From Alisma plantago-aquatica (lineage: Eukaryota > Streptophyta > Magnoliopsida > Alismatales > Alismataceae), in contig OY856409.1 of the NCBI GenBank assembly GCA_963693085.1, positions 520,869,803 to 520,933,802 on the forward strand: a stretch of DNA of 64,000 nucleotides. Reading direction: 5' to 3'. This document shows, one piece after another, positions 34,358 through 45,963 of the stretch. The stretch's first letter is position 1, and the number at the start of each line of letters is the position of its first letter. Below the pieces are notes generated by a model. That model saw only the letters and a program-made list of their open reading frames with translations. It did not search any database and was not told the DNA's origin. The position numbers and the translations under genes were made by a program.

Positions 34358-35276
34358 TTATCTATCCATGAAGTAAACCAACTCAAAGAGAGGATGTCCT
34401 CTCATGGAGTCTTGAACATGAAAATTTATATGGACATTTCCCATGCTTATAGTAATAATTATGGCTTCAACATCTATTAAAGACCCCCCAGTGGATAGGA
34501 ATGATATTCCAAATATCATTGGGTAGGAGGGATCTCCCATGGTGTCTATAATGACTTTAACACATGGGATGAAGAATCTTCCCACACAGATGGGGACATC
34601 CTCTACTAATCCAATTGGTTTTTTGAATGAATGGTCAACAAGATGAATCGACACTCCTATTTTAACCATCTATATAAGGCCTAAAATTTGGTCTAACATG
34701 AGAGAGATTAAACTTATACTTTCCCCATATCTTATAGTCTATGTCTTACCTCATTATCCCCTACACTGAATGGGATAGTAAAGGCTCTAGGATCTTTCTG
34801 CTTGGTCAACATTTTCACTTGCACAAAGGTACTAGACATATTAACAAGTTTAATGGTTTCAATTTGACTTCTTTGCCTCCTCCTCATTGTGAGGTCCTTG
34901 AAAAACTTGGCATAGGTTGGCATTTCTTCTATCGCATCAAGAAATGGGATATCCATGTGTAGCTTCATCACAACTTCCATGAAGTTTTCATATTTCTTTT
35001 TCAAATGAGCCTTGATCAACTTGTATGGAAATAGGAGTTTCATTTCATATAGGTCTCTATTGACTATGGCCTCTTTAACTGCATTAGGCTTCTTCAATTT
35101 TGATGGCTTCTTTCCCTTACTGTTACTTTTGACTTGCCCTTATCGCTGAAAACCACAACATCTAGTTCTTCTTCCATCAAGTCAACTTTAGGTAGGGACT
35201 TAGCAACATAAGTTTCTCCTTGACTAGCCTTTCTTGTCGACTCCTCTAGGACTTCTCCTGAACGAAGTGCAACCAT
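34358..35276 (-). pseudogene. pol: Protease region of Athila 2
   Basis: The frame at 34732-35097 has the pre-protease block (KYENFMEVVMKLHMDIPFLDAIEEMPTYAKFFKDL, then IPFSVG). 34358-34669 holds the second half of the protease (DHSFKKPIGLVEDVPICVG, IFGISFLSTGGSLIDV). The triad Asp lies in the broken stretch near 34690-34735 and I could not place it. 35094-35276 adds a basic, Lys-rich linker. The order fits Athila gag-pol. Confidence 0.7.
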
Positions 35277-35949
35277 CTTTGCACTCTCACTGATAGAATG
35301 ATTTTCCTTCTGGATTCTTTATTAGCTTGGATAATTGTGCTAATTGTTGGTCAATCATCCTACCGTGAGCTTTGCATATCAGTCATATGAGAAGTGATGC
35401 CCCCAAATTGGGTTTGCATTGTGGTCAGTAGTCCCATTTTGTTGATATCAATTTGGCTCATATGCTCATTTTTCGTTTCTTGCCTTTTTGGAAAATCAAA
35501 CAATTCAGAAATTAGATCTTATCGATTAAATTTTTGTTCTAACTTTGACCTTGACTTGATCCACTTGAGTTTCTATTTTGGTTCTAGAATTGTCCTTGGT
35601 AGTTGTTCCTATTTTGCTGGTAAGTAGTGTTGCATGTGAACACATGTGGTCCTCCTACTCTACCGAAGCCTGGTGTTTTTTTGGTGGGTCATTCAACTGG
35701 TGAGCATTTTCGGTAATGTCTTTGTTTCTGTAAGAGAAACCATGATGATCCTCCTCCTTAAGTTAACATAAGAAATATTCTCTGTATCCTCTTCCTAATC
35801 ATCTTCATCTGGTTAGGTATCGATACAATTATCTACTCCATGGCCTCCTTCTCCACATGTAATGCACTTCATCATTGTTTCTACTCTATTCTTTCCCTTG
35901 CTTCCAGGTTCCTTTAACTATTTCACATTTGAAGTGATATTTTGAATTT
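35277..35949 (-). pseudogene. Gag-protease linker of Athila 2, eroded
   Basis: Minus-strand sequence between capsid and protease with many stops. Gln/Asn-rich fragments can be read but no domain. Compare 17598-18153 in Athila 1. Confidence 0.4.
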
Positions 35950-36739
35950 TAGAAGTTATAGCTTCCAAATCCTTAGGCCAGATAGTTGTCCCCTTGGTTG
36001 ATGCCTTCTTAGTTGTTCCCATGTCATACTCCAAACTGGCTTGTAGGACAACCATATTATCAGTTATCTTCATGGTTTTTTTTGGGTTCTTACCCAGGAA
36101 ATCACTTCATGTAGCTGCATTCATTGGGGTCCTTTCAGTAGAGGTAAGACCATTATACAACATTGTAACAAAAATATTTTATCATAATTTTGGTTATGAT
36201 AGTCCCTCTTGTATTCTTGGAATCTTTCCCATGCTTCATACAAGTTCTCACCAGGCTTCTAAATGAATCTGGTAATCTTGTGCCTATTTCTAGGAGTCTT
36301 CTCAACATGACAAAACTTGGTGACAAAAGCGTCAGCCAGAGGTGCCCATCCATTGATGATTTTATCAGGTAGGGCAATGTATCAAGATAGAGCCTTATCC
36401 CTTAGAGAGAAGTTGAATTCCTTGTAGTATAAGACTTCATGTGGCACCCTTTTCATCTTGATGTCGTCACAAATGTTTTTAAAAGAAACAAGGCGGTAAT
36501 AAGGGTTTTCATCTAAGGAATTACACCAAAAATCTATTTTAGATCATACTAATAACCGTTGGTTTCAACACAATGTTTGGAGCATTGAATTGAGGAATGA
36601 TGACTAGGCATCTGGACTCATTCTCCCATGTAGCATCCAAATCTCAAAGAGAAGAGCCTCTATCATCTTCATCATAATTGTTGTTGTGCCTCCAAATTCT
36701 CTTCGTTGTATCATGTGGGATTTCTTCTTTTTCATGGTC
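35950..36739 (-). pseudogene. gag: gag of Athila 2
   Basis: Minus-strand fragments include a W/L-rich capsid helix, a block ending in ENLYEAWERFQEYKRD (near 36200-36260), and a downstream IFLLQC/YNGL-like piece near 36165. These are in the order expected for an Athila capsid, in at least two frames. The N-terminal coding part is cut by the copia insertion at 36739/45620, beyond which minus-strand coding-like sequence continues briefly. Confidence 0.6.
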
Positions 36740-36927
36740 GGCGTACTAGTCGCCAACACACTCTCCTGCCACCAGTCACTTTCTATAGTTGTCTTTCCCT
36801 TGTTGTGCCTCCCTTATCGGGTAGCACTTGCTCGGGCTCTCTCTCGGTTACCAAAACTAGAGAGAACGACAACTTCATAGAGCAACTGGTTGCATTGGGT
36901 TGTTCTTTGAGAAGCCCCCAATACCCC

Positions 36928-36935
36928 TATATATA
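36928..36935 (-). promoter_or_regulatory. TATA box in 3' LTR of Copia 1
   Basis: TATATATA within a palindromic CCTATATATAGG-like context. The same box is found in all four copia LTRs of the window, always on the downstream side of the CCGATCGG motif cluster. Confidence 0.65.
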
Positions 36936-37034
36936 GGAGGGTCATGGGATAGGGTTCTCTATCCCGGGCAATGCGGGACTAAAGCAGGAGTAGAAGGGTT
37001 CGAGATTTTCCACAAAAACAACCAACTCGCAACC

Positions 37035-37405
37035 TGAACCGATCGTTTCATAACTGAAACGGTCGGTTGGGGATCTGAGTCGGTCGGTTGACACCTCAAC
37101 CGATTGGTTGGGACTCATGAACCGGTCAGTTCGTGGTCCTGATCAGTTCTCGATTGACTTTCTTTCTTTTGTTTCTAATTGGTATCAAATACCAATCCTT
37201 GTTCCAATCAAATTGGGAAAGTGAAACGAAAGGAAATTTCTCACCAATCTTACTTTCCCAACTTGCCCAGTTGCAACAGTTGAACTAATTATTTAAACAC
37301 TTGAAGCAATCATTCACCCTGTCCATGAGCCGATCGAATCACTACCTGAGCCGATCGGTTCACCTAGCTGAGCCGATCGGTTCATCACATGAGCCGATCG
37401 GTTGG
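37035..37405 (-). repeat. CCGATCGG palindrome cluster in Copia 1 3' LTR
   Basis: About a dozen words of the form AACCGATCGGTT and single-base variants (for example near 37039, 37065, 37100, 37329, 37372 and 37391). Each is a near or perfect palindrome. They occur in two groups separated by about 170 bp, upstream of the TATA box in element orientation. Confidence 0.85.
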
Positions 37406-38590
37406 GAGTGCAGATTGTGTAGAATCAGTCAATTGCGGTTTCAATCAATCTGATACTCTAATCAATCAGTCCAACACCTTGAACACTATGATATTGAGCT
37501 ATCAATTAATTGAGTGTTTAATTGAACTACTAAACTCCTTTAGTAATCAATCTAAACATGTTTGTAGACAAACTCCTATTCCAAGTTAAATCCTATGTGT
37601 GTGACCCTGCAGGTCCATTTCACGTTGGTAGTGAAAGTCCATAACATTTATGACTTCACAAGCAAAGAGAGGTGCCTAGTCACACATCAGTGCTACCCAA
37701 GTGAAATAGAAAGTTGGAAAACAACTTTCAATCCTACAATCCGTGAATGGTGTTACAGTGAATGTATAATTCCTTTGTCACTGATATCCTGAATGAACTC
37801 GAGGCATGGAACAGTCATCCTGTAAACATTCATTCATTTCCTTGATCTCAGAGCAGACTGGGTGAGATGTGTGTGACATCAATATCACATATTGATTCAC
37901 ATGTGCATGTGCATGCCTTTCTCAATCCTACTCATCAAGTGGCCAAGGACATCAAACTCCCTTAGGAGGGACAAATCCCATATCTATCACTCACCCCTCA
38001 AAATCCCCATGTGTCAAAGCCACCCAATCATCACCTTTATAACAACCCATGTTTCAGGACTACGTTTGATGATGTCAAAGTGTACCCAACGACATGTGTT
38101 GAGTGTAGTGATTTCAGGTCTAAGAATCACACTCACCACCATCACTGTGAGAATTGATTGTGACTACCAAGTCATGGTTCCATGTGTCACTCTCACGGTG
38201 GGTTTGTCCGGTACCTTGTTCTCTAACAAGTACCTATGTGCTTGGTTTGATATCACTATATCATGACTAATGAGATTTTGTCATCAACCAACACACCATC
38301 TAGTCTTTAGTGTTATTGATGTCTGTGGTTATTTCCACAATAACAACCGACTAGGGACCAAACAAGAATGTATACTCATAACATCCGCATGATCTCATCA
38401 TTTAGGTCCTTAACCTAAAAGCATACGTCATTGAGTAAAATCATTCTTTAGATATCTATCATGTTACACCATCATCTCAGAACAGTTTAAACATATAGAT
38501 CGGAAATTGCCTTTATTATTATTCAAATCATTTACAAAGTATCCCATTACAATCATCATATGACTTGCTATATGGTCATACATACCAACA

Positions 38591-38606
38591 TACTCCCACT
38601 TGCACT
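38591..38606 (-). other. Polypurine tract of Copia 1
   Basis: The minus strand reads AGTGCAAGTGGGAGTA directly before the TGTTGG LTR start. This is the usual plant copia PPT; its first bases overlap the pol stop codon. Confidence 0.8.
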
Positions 38607-41600
38607 TAGAGCCAGTCACCAAGGAACCTCAGTCCTTGTGACCTAGCATGACCATCATGCTTCTGCTGAGAAAGGGCCTTAGTAAGTGGATCATCTATGT
38701 TGTCTTCAGTTGGTACTTTGCAAATCTTCACATCTCCTCACTGTATGATCTCTCATATGAGATGGAAGTGCCGTAGTATGTGCTTGGACCGCTGATGTGA
38801 TCTGGGTTCCTTAGCTTGTGCAATAGCTCCATTATTGTCACAATAAAGCTCAATTGCATCACATCTAATGGGGACTACACCAAGTTCAAAAATGAACTTC
38901 GTGACCCACACAACCTCCTTTGCTGCATGTGAAGCAGCAATATACTCAGCCTCTGTAGTAGAATCGACAACTGTTTCTTACTTGGAACTCTTCCAGCTCA
39001 CAGCTCCATTATTAAGGCAAAACACAAATCCTGACTGTGATCTGTAATCATCTTTATCGGTTTGGAAGCTTGCATCGGTGTAACCCTTTACAACCAGCTC
39101 TTCCTCGCCACCGTAAACAAGAAACTGATCCTTAGTTCTTCGCAAGTACTTAAGGATGTTCTTTACGGCTGTCCAGTGAGCATCCCCAGGATCTGACTGG
39201 TACCTACTCGTCATGCTGAGAGCATACGAGACATCTGGGCGTGTGCACAACATAGCGTACATGATGGATCCGATGGCTGATGCATATGGGATCCCATTCA
39301 TACGCTCCCTCTCTTCACAAGATTGGGGACATTGAGCTCTAGAGACGGTGACTCCATGTAGCATGGGGATGTTGCCTCTCTTTGAGTTCTCCATGCTGAA
39401 CCGCTTCAGCACTTTGTCAATGTACATGCTCTGACTTAGTCCGAGAAGCCTTCTACATCTATCTCTACAGATCTTAATTCCTAGAATGTAGGATGCTTCT
39501 CCTAAGTCCTTCATTGAGAAAGTATTCCCAAGCCAAGTATTTACCTTCTCTAAGGCTAAGACATCATTCCCCATCAAAAGTATGTCATCCACATACAATA
39601 TGAGGAATGTGGTCGAGCTCCCACTAACCTTCTTGTACATACAAGGTTCATCTTCATTTTGAGTAAAGCCAAACACTTTGACTTCCTCATCAAATCGAAG
39701 ATTCCAACTCTGAGATGCTTGCTTCAATCCATAGATTGACCTTTGTAGCTTACAGACTTTATTGGCATTCTTTGGATCTACAAAACCTTCAAGCTGTGTC
39801 ATGTACACATCCTCATTTATATTCTCATTAAGGAATGCGGTTTTAACATCCATCTGCCAAATCTCATAGTCATAATAAGCTGCAATAGCAAGCATGATCC
39901 TGATGGACTTAATCATGGAAACTGGAGAAAAGGTTTCGTCATAGTCAACACCTTGAACTTGTTGAAATCCCTTCGCAACCAATCTGCCTTTATAAGTTTG
40001 CACATTGCCATCCATGTCGGTCTTTTTCTTAAAGACCCACTTGCACCCTATGGGTTTTACCCCTTCGGGTGGTTCCACCAAAGTCCATACTTTGTTGGAG
40101 TACATGGATTCCATCTCGGATCTCATGGCTTCAAGCCATTTCTCAGAATCTGGTCCCTCCATAGCCTCTACGTAGGTAGTTGGATCATCATCTATGATCA
40201 ACTCTCCACCTTCCTGAGTCACAAGGTATCCAAACCTCTCAGGTTCAAGGTGGGTCCTACTAGATCTATGAGGTCCTTGTGTTACCTGAGGAGAATGAGT
40301 TTCCACAACACCTTGTGAATCTCCATTTTCCTCTCATACATCTACCAGTTCAATGTTTTCTTATTGGGCTTGAACCTCTTCAAGCTCTATTTTCCTCTCA
40401 CTGCTTCCTTTGGAAATAAATTCCTTCTCTAGGAACATAGCTGTCCTGGCAACAAACACTTTGTTGTCAGTAGGGTGGTATAGATAGTATCCCCTCATTT
40501 CCTTGAGGTATCCAACAAAATAACATTTATTGGATTTGGGTCCAAGCTTATCAGGAAACATTTTCCTAACATAAGCCTCACACCCCCAAATCTTCAGAAA
40601 AGACAAATCAGGACGCTTCCCAGTCCATATCTCATATGGTGTCTTTTGAACCGATTTAGATGGTACACGGTTAAGTGTAAACGCGGCGGTTTCAAGAGCA
40701 TGACCCCAGAAGGAAATCCGAAGGTCAGCAAAACTCATCATTGATCGCACCATATCCAACAATGTGCGATTCCTTCTTTCAGACACACCGTTATGCTGTG
40801 GTGTTCCTGGCGGAGTCCATTGTGATACAATACCACAGGATCGCAGAAGGTCCTCAAACTCCTGGATTAAGTATTCTCCACCTCGATCGGATCGAAGTGC
40901 CTTAGTACTTTTACCAAGTTGGTTCTGTACTTCATTCATGAAATCCTTGAACCTTTCAAGGGTTTCTGACTTATGCTTCATTAGGTACACATAGCCATAC
41001 CTACTGAAATCATCAATGAAGGTAATGAAGTACTGATACCCATTTCTGGCATTAGTTCTAAAAGGCCCACATACATCAGTATGCATGAGTCCTAATAGAT
41101 CACTAGCTCTATCACCTTTACTTAAAAAGGGAGTCTTGGTCCTCTTGCCCAATAAACAAGATTCACATGTCTCTATTGATTCATAATCAAAAGAGTCTAG
41201 ATAACCATCTTTATGGAGTCTAGAAATGCGCTTCTCATTTATGTGCCCTAGACGACAATGCCAAAGATATGTTTCATTTGAGTTGTTGAGTTTTTGCCTT
41301 TTGGTGTTTACGTTGTATACATTTGTCTCTAGATCTATCAAGTATAGACCATAAGACATTGGGGCACTGCCATAAAAGATCCCATCTTTAGAAATGGAAC
41401 AATTTCTATTCTTAATAAGAAATTCAAATCCATCTTTGTCCAAAGAAGAGATGGAAATGATATTCCTATTTATGGCAGGTACATAATAGCAGTTCTTCAA
41501 CTCTATTATTAGCCCACTTTGTAGAGTTAACTCATAGGTTCCTACGGCACTGGCGGCAACCCTTTCCCCATTGGCAACACGTAGTTCAACCTCGCCTTTC

Positions 41601-42004
41601 CCCAAAGGCCTACTTCTCTTAAGATCCTTCACATTTGAACAAATTTGAGATCCGCATCCGGTATCAAGTACCCATGACGAAGATGTAGTAAAGTTAATTT
41701 CTATCACGTATACACTAGAAGTAGAGATCTCTATCTCTGACTTCTTCTTCCATCGTTCCTTCCATCCTCTCCATGTAGAAGAAATTGGTTTGGCGAGAGA
41801 ACCCTTCCCTCCCTTACCATTCGTTCCATTGATCTCTATCAATGAACTTTCTTTCCTCTTCACCAACGCATTAAGTGTACATAGAGTGGATTCAAAGGCT
41901 CCTGGTATATCTGGATTGTGCAGAACACTTCTCACAGTCCTCAACCAGTTATGGAATTTGTTCTCAATTAATTTGCCCATTTTAAAAGATGATTCCTTTG
42001 CCAT
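38606..42004 (-). pseudogene. pol: Copia 1 gag-pol: protease, integrase, RT, RNase H
   Basis: One minus-strand frame of 1133 codons with no frameshift, interrupted by three stops: TAA at 40361, TGA at 40334 and TAA at 38978. The first part, from Met 42004, has a short gag-like start, protease DTG at residues 114-116, HHCC zinc site (His 249, His 254, Cys 280, Cys 283) and integrase core Asp 310, Asp 373, Glu 409. The part at 38978-40306 has RT with ILYVDDILL and RNase H (KGYTDASFQ, SQSGFVF). The frame ends in a DPLTKALSQQKHDGH-like tail. Gag is reduced: the fused start keeps the first helix and end of the capsid, while the middle and the CCHC knuckle are missing. All three stops can come from C-to-T change of CAA or CGA codons. 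Confidence 0.9.
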
Positions 42005-43385
42005 TCTACAAGAGAAAATTGCATTTTGTCAAAACCTTTTTGATTTGATTTGAATAAAATTTGACGATAGTTAATTAGGCCTTTAATTAATTACCGCTCC
42101 CACTATTTTTAACTCAAATTGACAGCCCTCGCCATCAATTCAGAAGATTGCAACATACAATCTTCTAGTGGGTCAAGATCCTGAAATCCTCTGAGCCATG
42201 GACCAGCTTGGGCTGTCACCCACAACTCAGATCTTCCAGGTAGGCAACTCTTGCCAATTGCATCATATGCAACTCTTGAAAGATGTCATATGCAACTCCT
42301 TGCCATGATCATCTCCATGCCTCAAGGTGCTAGATCCTATCTAGGTCACCTTGTTAAGTCCGACCCAAAGCCAACATGATGAACATGCACCCTGCTTGGG
42401 CAGACCCACACATTCATCCTTCACGCTTCCACGAGATAGACGGTGCACCACGCTTGGGTGTGCCCACACTTGGTCAATCAAGCTTTTCACGTGTGTCGCA
42501 TTTAGAAGGCATCTAAAACTTAATATTTAATGAGGGATTTGGTTTTTATATACATATACATATCCAATTACCACAATATATAGTACGTATCATATACATG
42601 CTATATCCCACAGAAAAACATGCAAAATAATAAAAGCAATGATTATGTCCATCCTATTGTGATTCCTCGAGCCAAGAGGAATCACGGTCATCTAGGTCTA
42701 CATCATATGCAACCTGTACAAGATGAAATCTGTGCCTGCCTTTCTGGGTTTAATCAACTCATCTCCATGACTGATCGGCTCGCCATCAAGTTGGTTGTTC
42801 GGGTGCCACCAGCCGACCGACTGGCGCCTCCAGCCGATCGATTCACCGGTCATTGTGCATCTCCTCAGGTCGCCACCTGCTCATCTCGCTCCTCGAACTG
42901 GTTGTTTGGAACACCAACCGATCGATTCACGCCTTGAACCGACCGTCTCAGGTCGTCCGCCAGGTCATTCGCCGTTCTTTGACATAACATGAAATAAAAT
43001 TCTATCCTATTTACAATTGAATTGTGAAACCTCGAGTTACATTCGGGGGGAGCAAAGGTAGGAAAAGAAATCTCAAATTATTTTGAGTTACATCAAGAAT
43101 AGGAGAAAAGGGAATCGGTGCGCAGACCGAGATGCAAGCAACCACATACAACCACACACAGATATAGGGTTTATAGGCCATAACCATGCTACACACCCAC
43201 CACAAAAACTCGTTTAAGGGTGACGTGTATCGAGTGTATTAATATTACATATCATATATGTATATTTGGGATTTGTGGATTAGACATGCATAAAGCCAAT
43301 TTTATTCGCATCGTATGCAATAAATAAAGGTGACAAATCAAAATCGATCATATCGATAATCCTAAAATATAGAATAGTTGATGTG
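42005..43385 (-). other. 5' leader of Copia 1
   Basis: Untranslated sequence between PBS and gag, about 1.4 kb, collinear with 56844-58170 of Copia 3. It includes a second palindrome cluster at 42770-42960 with CCGATCGATT, CCGACCG and similar words. No ORF is convincing. Confidence 0.65.
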
Positions 43386-43397
43386 GCTCTGATACCA
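43386..43397 (-). other. Primer-binding site of Copia 1
   Basis: The minus strand reads TGGTATCAGAGC, one base after the 5' LTR end at 43399. It is the initiator tRNA-Met site usual for plant copia elements. Confidence 0.9.
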
Positions 43398-43955
43398 CTG
43401 TTGTGTTTTAGAGGAGGTAGAGAAGTAGCGGAAACAAAAATTTTCTCCCCAAAACTCAGAACAAAAGGAATCACGTCAACGTATATATAATAGGAAAGAT
43501 GGTTTGTGGATGCATACCTTGTCCCGAGGCTTGCTCGGCGACAGTACCTCATGCCTTGCGCGGTCTTCACCTATGGTCTTGGACGATGTCTATGTAGCTC
43601 CTGGTCGCACCGGGACTGAAGACTCCTGGTCTCACCGGGACTGTCGGGATGGACAGTTGTCCTCCGAGCGACAGAGGTCTCCCGCCTCTGCAGTCGTCCA
43701 CACAGACTGCCTGGAACTCTGATCTCCTTGTCGCACAAGGAATCGGAAGGAGTCGCACCCTCCTATCAGTGTACTAGCCACCAACACACTATCCTGCCAC
43801 CAGTCACTTTCTGTAGTTGTCTTTCCCTTGCTGTGCCTCCCTTATCGGGTAGCACTTGCTCGGGCTCTCTCTCGGTTACAAAAACCAGAGAGAACGACAA
43901 CTTCACAGAGCAACTGGTTGCACTGGGTTTTTCTTTGAGAAGCCCCCAATACCCC

Positions 43956-43963
43956 TATATATA
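43956..43963 (-). promoter_or_regulatory. TATA box in 5' LTR of Copia 1
   Basis: TATATATA, the counterpart of 36928-36935 in the active-position LTR. The CCGATCGG cluster at 44060-44430 lies 100-470 bp upstream on the minus strand. Confidence 0.65.
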
Positions 43964-44059
43964 GGAGGGTCATGGGATAGGGTTCTCTATCCCGGGCAAT
44001 GCGGGACTAAAGCAGGAGTAGAAGGGTTTGAGATTTTCCACAAAAACAACCAAATCACA

Positions 44060-44430
44060 ACCTGAACCGATTATTTCATAGCTGAAATGATCGGTTGGGG
44101 ATCTGAGCCGGTCGGTTGACACCTCAACCGATCGGTTGGGACCCATGAACCGGTCGGTTTGTGGTCCTGATCAGTTCTCGATTGACTTTCTTTATTTTGT
44201 TTCTAATTGGTATCAAATACCAATCCTTGTTCCAATCAAATTGGGCAAGTGAAACAAAAGGAAATTTCTCACCAATCTTACTTTCCCAACTCGCCCAGTT
44301 GCAACAGTTGAACCGATCGTTTCAACACTTGAAGCAATCGTTCACCCTGTCCATGAGCCGATTGACTCACTACCTGAGCCAATTGGTTCACCTAGCTGAG
44401 CCGATCGGTTCATCACATGAGCCGATCGGT
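44060..44430 (-). repeat. CCGATCGG palindrome cluster in Copia 1 5' LTR
   Basis: Same arrangement as in the 3' LTR, with a few base changes that create or destroy single palindromes (compare near 44066 with 37040). Confidence 0.85.
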
Positions 44431-45619
44431 TGGGAGTGCAGATTGTGCAGAATCAGTCAATTGCGGTTTCAATCAATCCGATACTCTAATCAATCAGTCC
44501 AACACCTTGAACACTATGATATTGAGATATCAATTAATTGAGTGTTTAATTGAACTACTAAACTCCTTTAGTAATCAATCTAAACATGTTTGTGGACACA
44601 CTCCTATTCCAAGTTAAATCCTATGTGTGTGACCCTACAGGTCCATTTCACGTTGGTAGTGAAAGTCCATAAAATTTATGACTTCACAAGCAAAGAGCTG
44701 TGCCTAGTCACACATCAGTGCTACCCAAGTGAAATAGAAAGTTGGAAAACAACTTTCAATCCTACAATCCGTGAATGGTGTTACAGTGAATGTATAATTC
44801 CTTTGTCACTGATATCCTGAATGAACTCGAGGCATGGAACAGTCATCCTGTCAACATTCATTCATTTCCTTGATCTCAGAGCAGACTGGGTGAGATGTGT
44901 GTGACATCAATATCACATATTGATTCACACGTGCATGCACATGCCTTTCTCAATCCTACTCATCAAGTGGCCAAGGACATCAAACTCCCTTAGGAGGGAC
45001 AAATCCCATATCTATCACTCACCCCTCAAAAGCCCCATGTGTCAAAGCCACCCAATAATCACCTTTATAACAACCCATGTTTCAGGACTGCGTTTGATGA
45101 TGTCAAAGTGTACCCAATGACATGTGTTGAGTGTAGTGATTTCAGGTCTAAGAATCACACTCACCACCATCACTGTGAGAGCTGACTGTGACTACCAAGT
45201 CATGGTTCCATGTGTCACTCTCACGGTGGGTTTGTCCAGTACCTTGTTCTCTAATAAGTACCTATGTGCTTGGTTTGATATCACTATATCATGACTAATG
45301 AGATTCTGTCATCAACCAACACACAATCTAGTCTTTAGTGTTATTGATGTCTGTGGTTATTTCCACAATAACAACCGACTAGGGACCAAACAAGAATGTA
45401 TACTCTTGACATCCGCATGATCTCATCGTTTAGGTCCTTAACCTAAAAGCATACGTCATTGAGTAAAATCATTCTTTAGACATCTATCATGTTACACCAT
45501 CATCTCAGAAACAGTTTAAACATATAGATCAGAAATTGCCTTTATTATTATTCAAATCATTTACAAAGTATCCCATTACAATCATCATATGACTTTCTCT
45601 ATGGTCATACATACCAACA

Positions 45620-45939
45620 ATGTTCCTCATGATCTTCCTCTTCATGATGCTCTTCATCTCAATCCTCCTCATATTCCTTGTGGAAGCCTTCAACATTCGG
45701 ATTGGGGATGAATGCCTTGTGAGGAGGCATGATTCTTGTAGTTGGTAGTGGTTTTGATCTGGTTCACTGAAACTTCCTAAAATAAGTCACACAAACGAGT
45801 TAGAGGCTGGACGTGCGATATAGATATTCAAGGAGATTAGAGTTATCAGATTTAGAATGTGTAGTCAAGCCTATTACTAGACTTGAGGCATGTGTGTATA
45901 CTAAGCAGACTCAGGCTCTTAGCAATACTGATTTCCTTG
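45620..45939 (-). other. Athila 2 leader and start of gag
   Basis: Minus-strand continuation of Athila 2 beyond the copia insertion: a Met/Arg/Lys-rich reading near 45620-45700, then non-coding leader up to the primer site. It confirms that Copia 1 split this element. Confidence 0.5.
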
Positions 45940-45957
45940 TCCCCAACAACAGAGCCA
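45940..45957 (-). other. Primer-binding site of Athila 2
   Basis: The minus strand reads TGGCTCTGTTGTTGGGGA after ACTTTT, a variant of the Athila primer site (compare TGGCACCGTTTCTGGGGA in Athila 1). It joins this stretch to the gag-pol at 31248-36739. Confidence 0.65.
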
Positions 45958-45963
45958 AAAAGT

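Larger units (their letters stand above)
31248..36739 (-). mobile_element. Athila 2: minus-strand Ty3/gypsy element, main part
   Basis: On the minus strand the order is gag, protease, RT, RNase H, integrase from 36739 down to about 31260. It lacks a 3' LTR because the sequence runs straight into the broken Athila 1 LTR. The 5' end continues beyond a copia insertion at 45620, where a PBS and probable LTR are found. The protein blocks match Athila-type polyproteins like those of Athila 1 but are clearly divergent, so it is a separate family or older copy. Confidence 0.8.
36740..38590 (-). repeat. 3' LTR of Copia 1, truncated
   Basis: Matches 43768-45619 of the other LTR throughout. The minus-strand start TGTTGG is the complement of the bases ending at 38590. 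The counterpart of 43399-43767, the R/U5 end, is absent. Confidence 0.85.
36740..45619 (-). mobile_element. Copia 1: Ty1/copia element, gag-deleted
   Basis: Minus-strand element: 5' LTR at 43399-45619, tRNA-iMet PBS, 1.4 kb leader, gag-pol frame 42004-38606, PPT, then a truncated 3' LTR at 36740-38590. RT, integrase and LTR length resemble the Angela/Tork group, judged by eye. The two LTRs are about 97% alike by eye over the last 970 bases, so the insertion is fairly recent. It landed in the 5' gag region of Athila 2. The outer 340 bp of the 3' LTR are missing, so no duplication can be checked. Confidence 0.9.
43399..45619 (-). repeat. 5' LTR of Copia 1
   Basis: 2221 bp; its ends on the plus strand are TGTTG and CCAACA. 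It includes a TATA box at 43956-43963 and the palindrome cluster at 44060-44430, both in minus orientation. Confidence 0.9.

Noticed and set aside
37892..38266. A reading frame of 66-124 codons repeated in all four copia LTRs (also at 44920, 54969 and 61808), as if a conserved gene.
   Set aside because: It lies antisense in the LTR and its conservation equals that of the surrounding LTR. Its length varies with single stops and it has no recognisable domain. Shared descent explains it.
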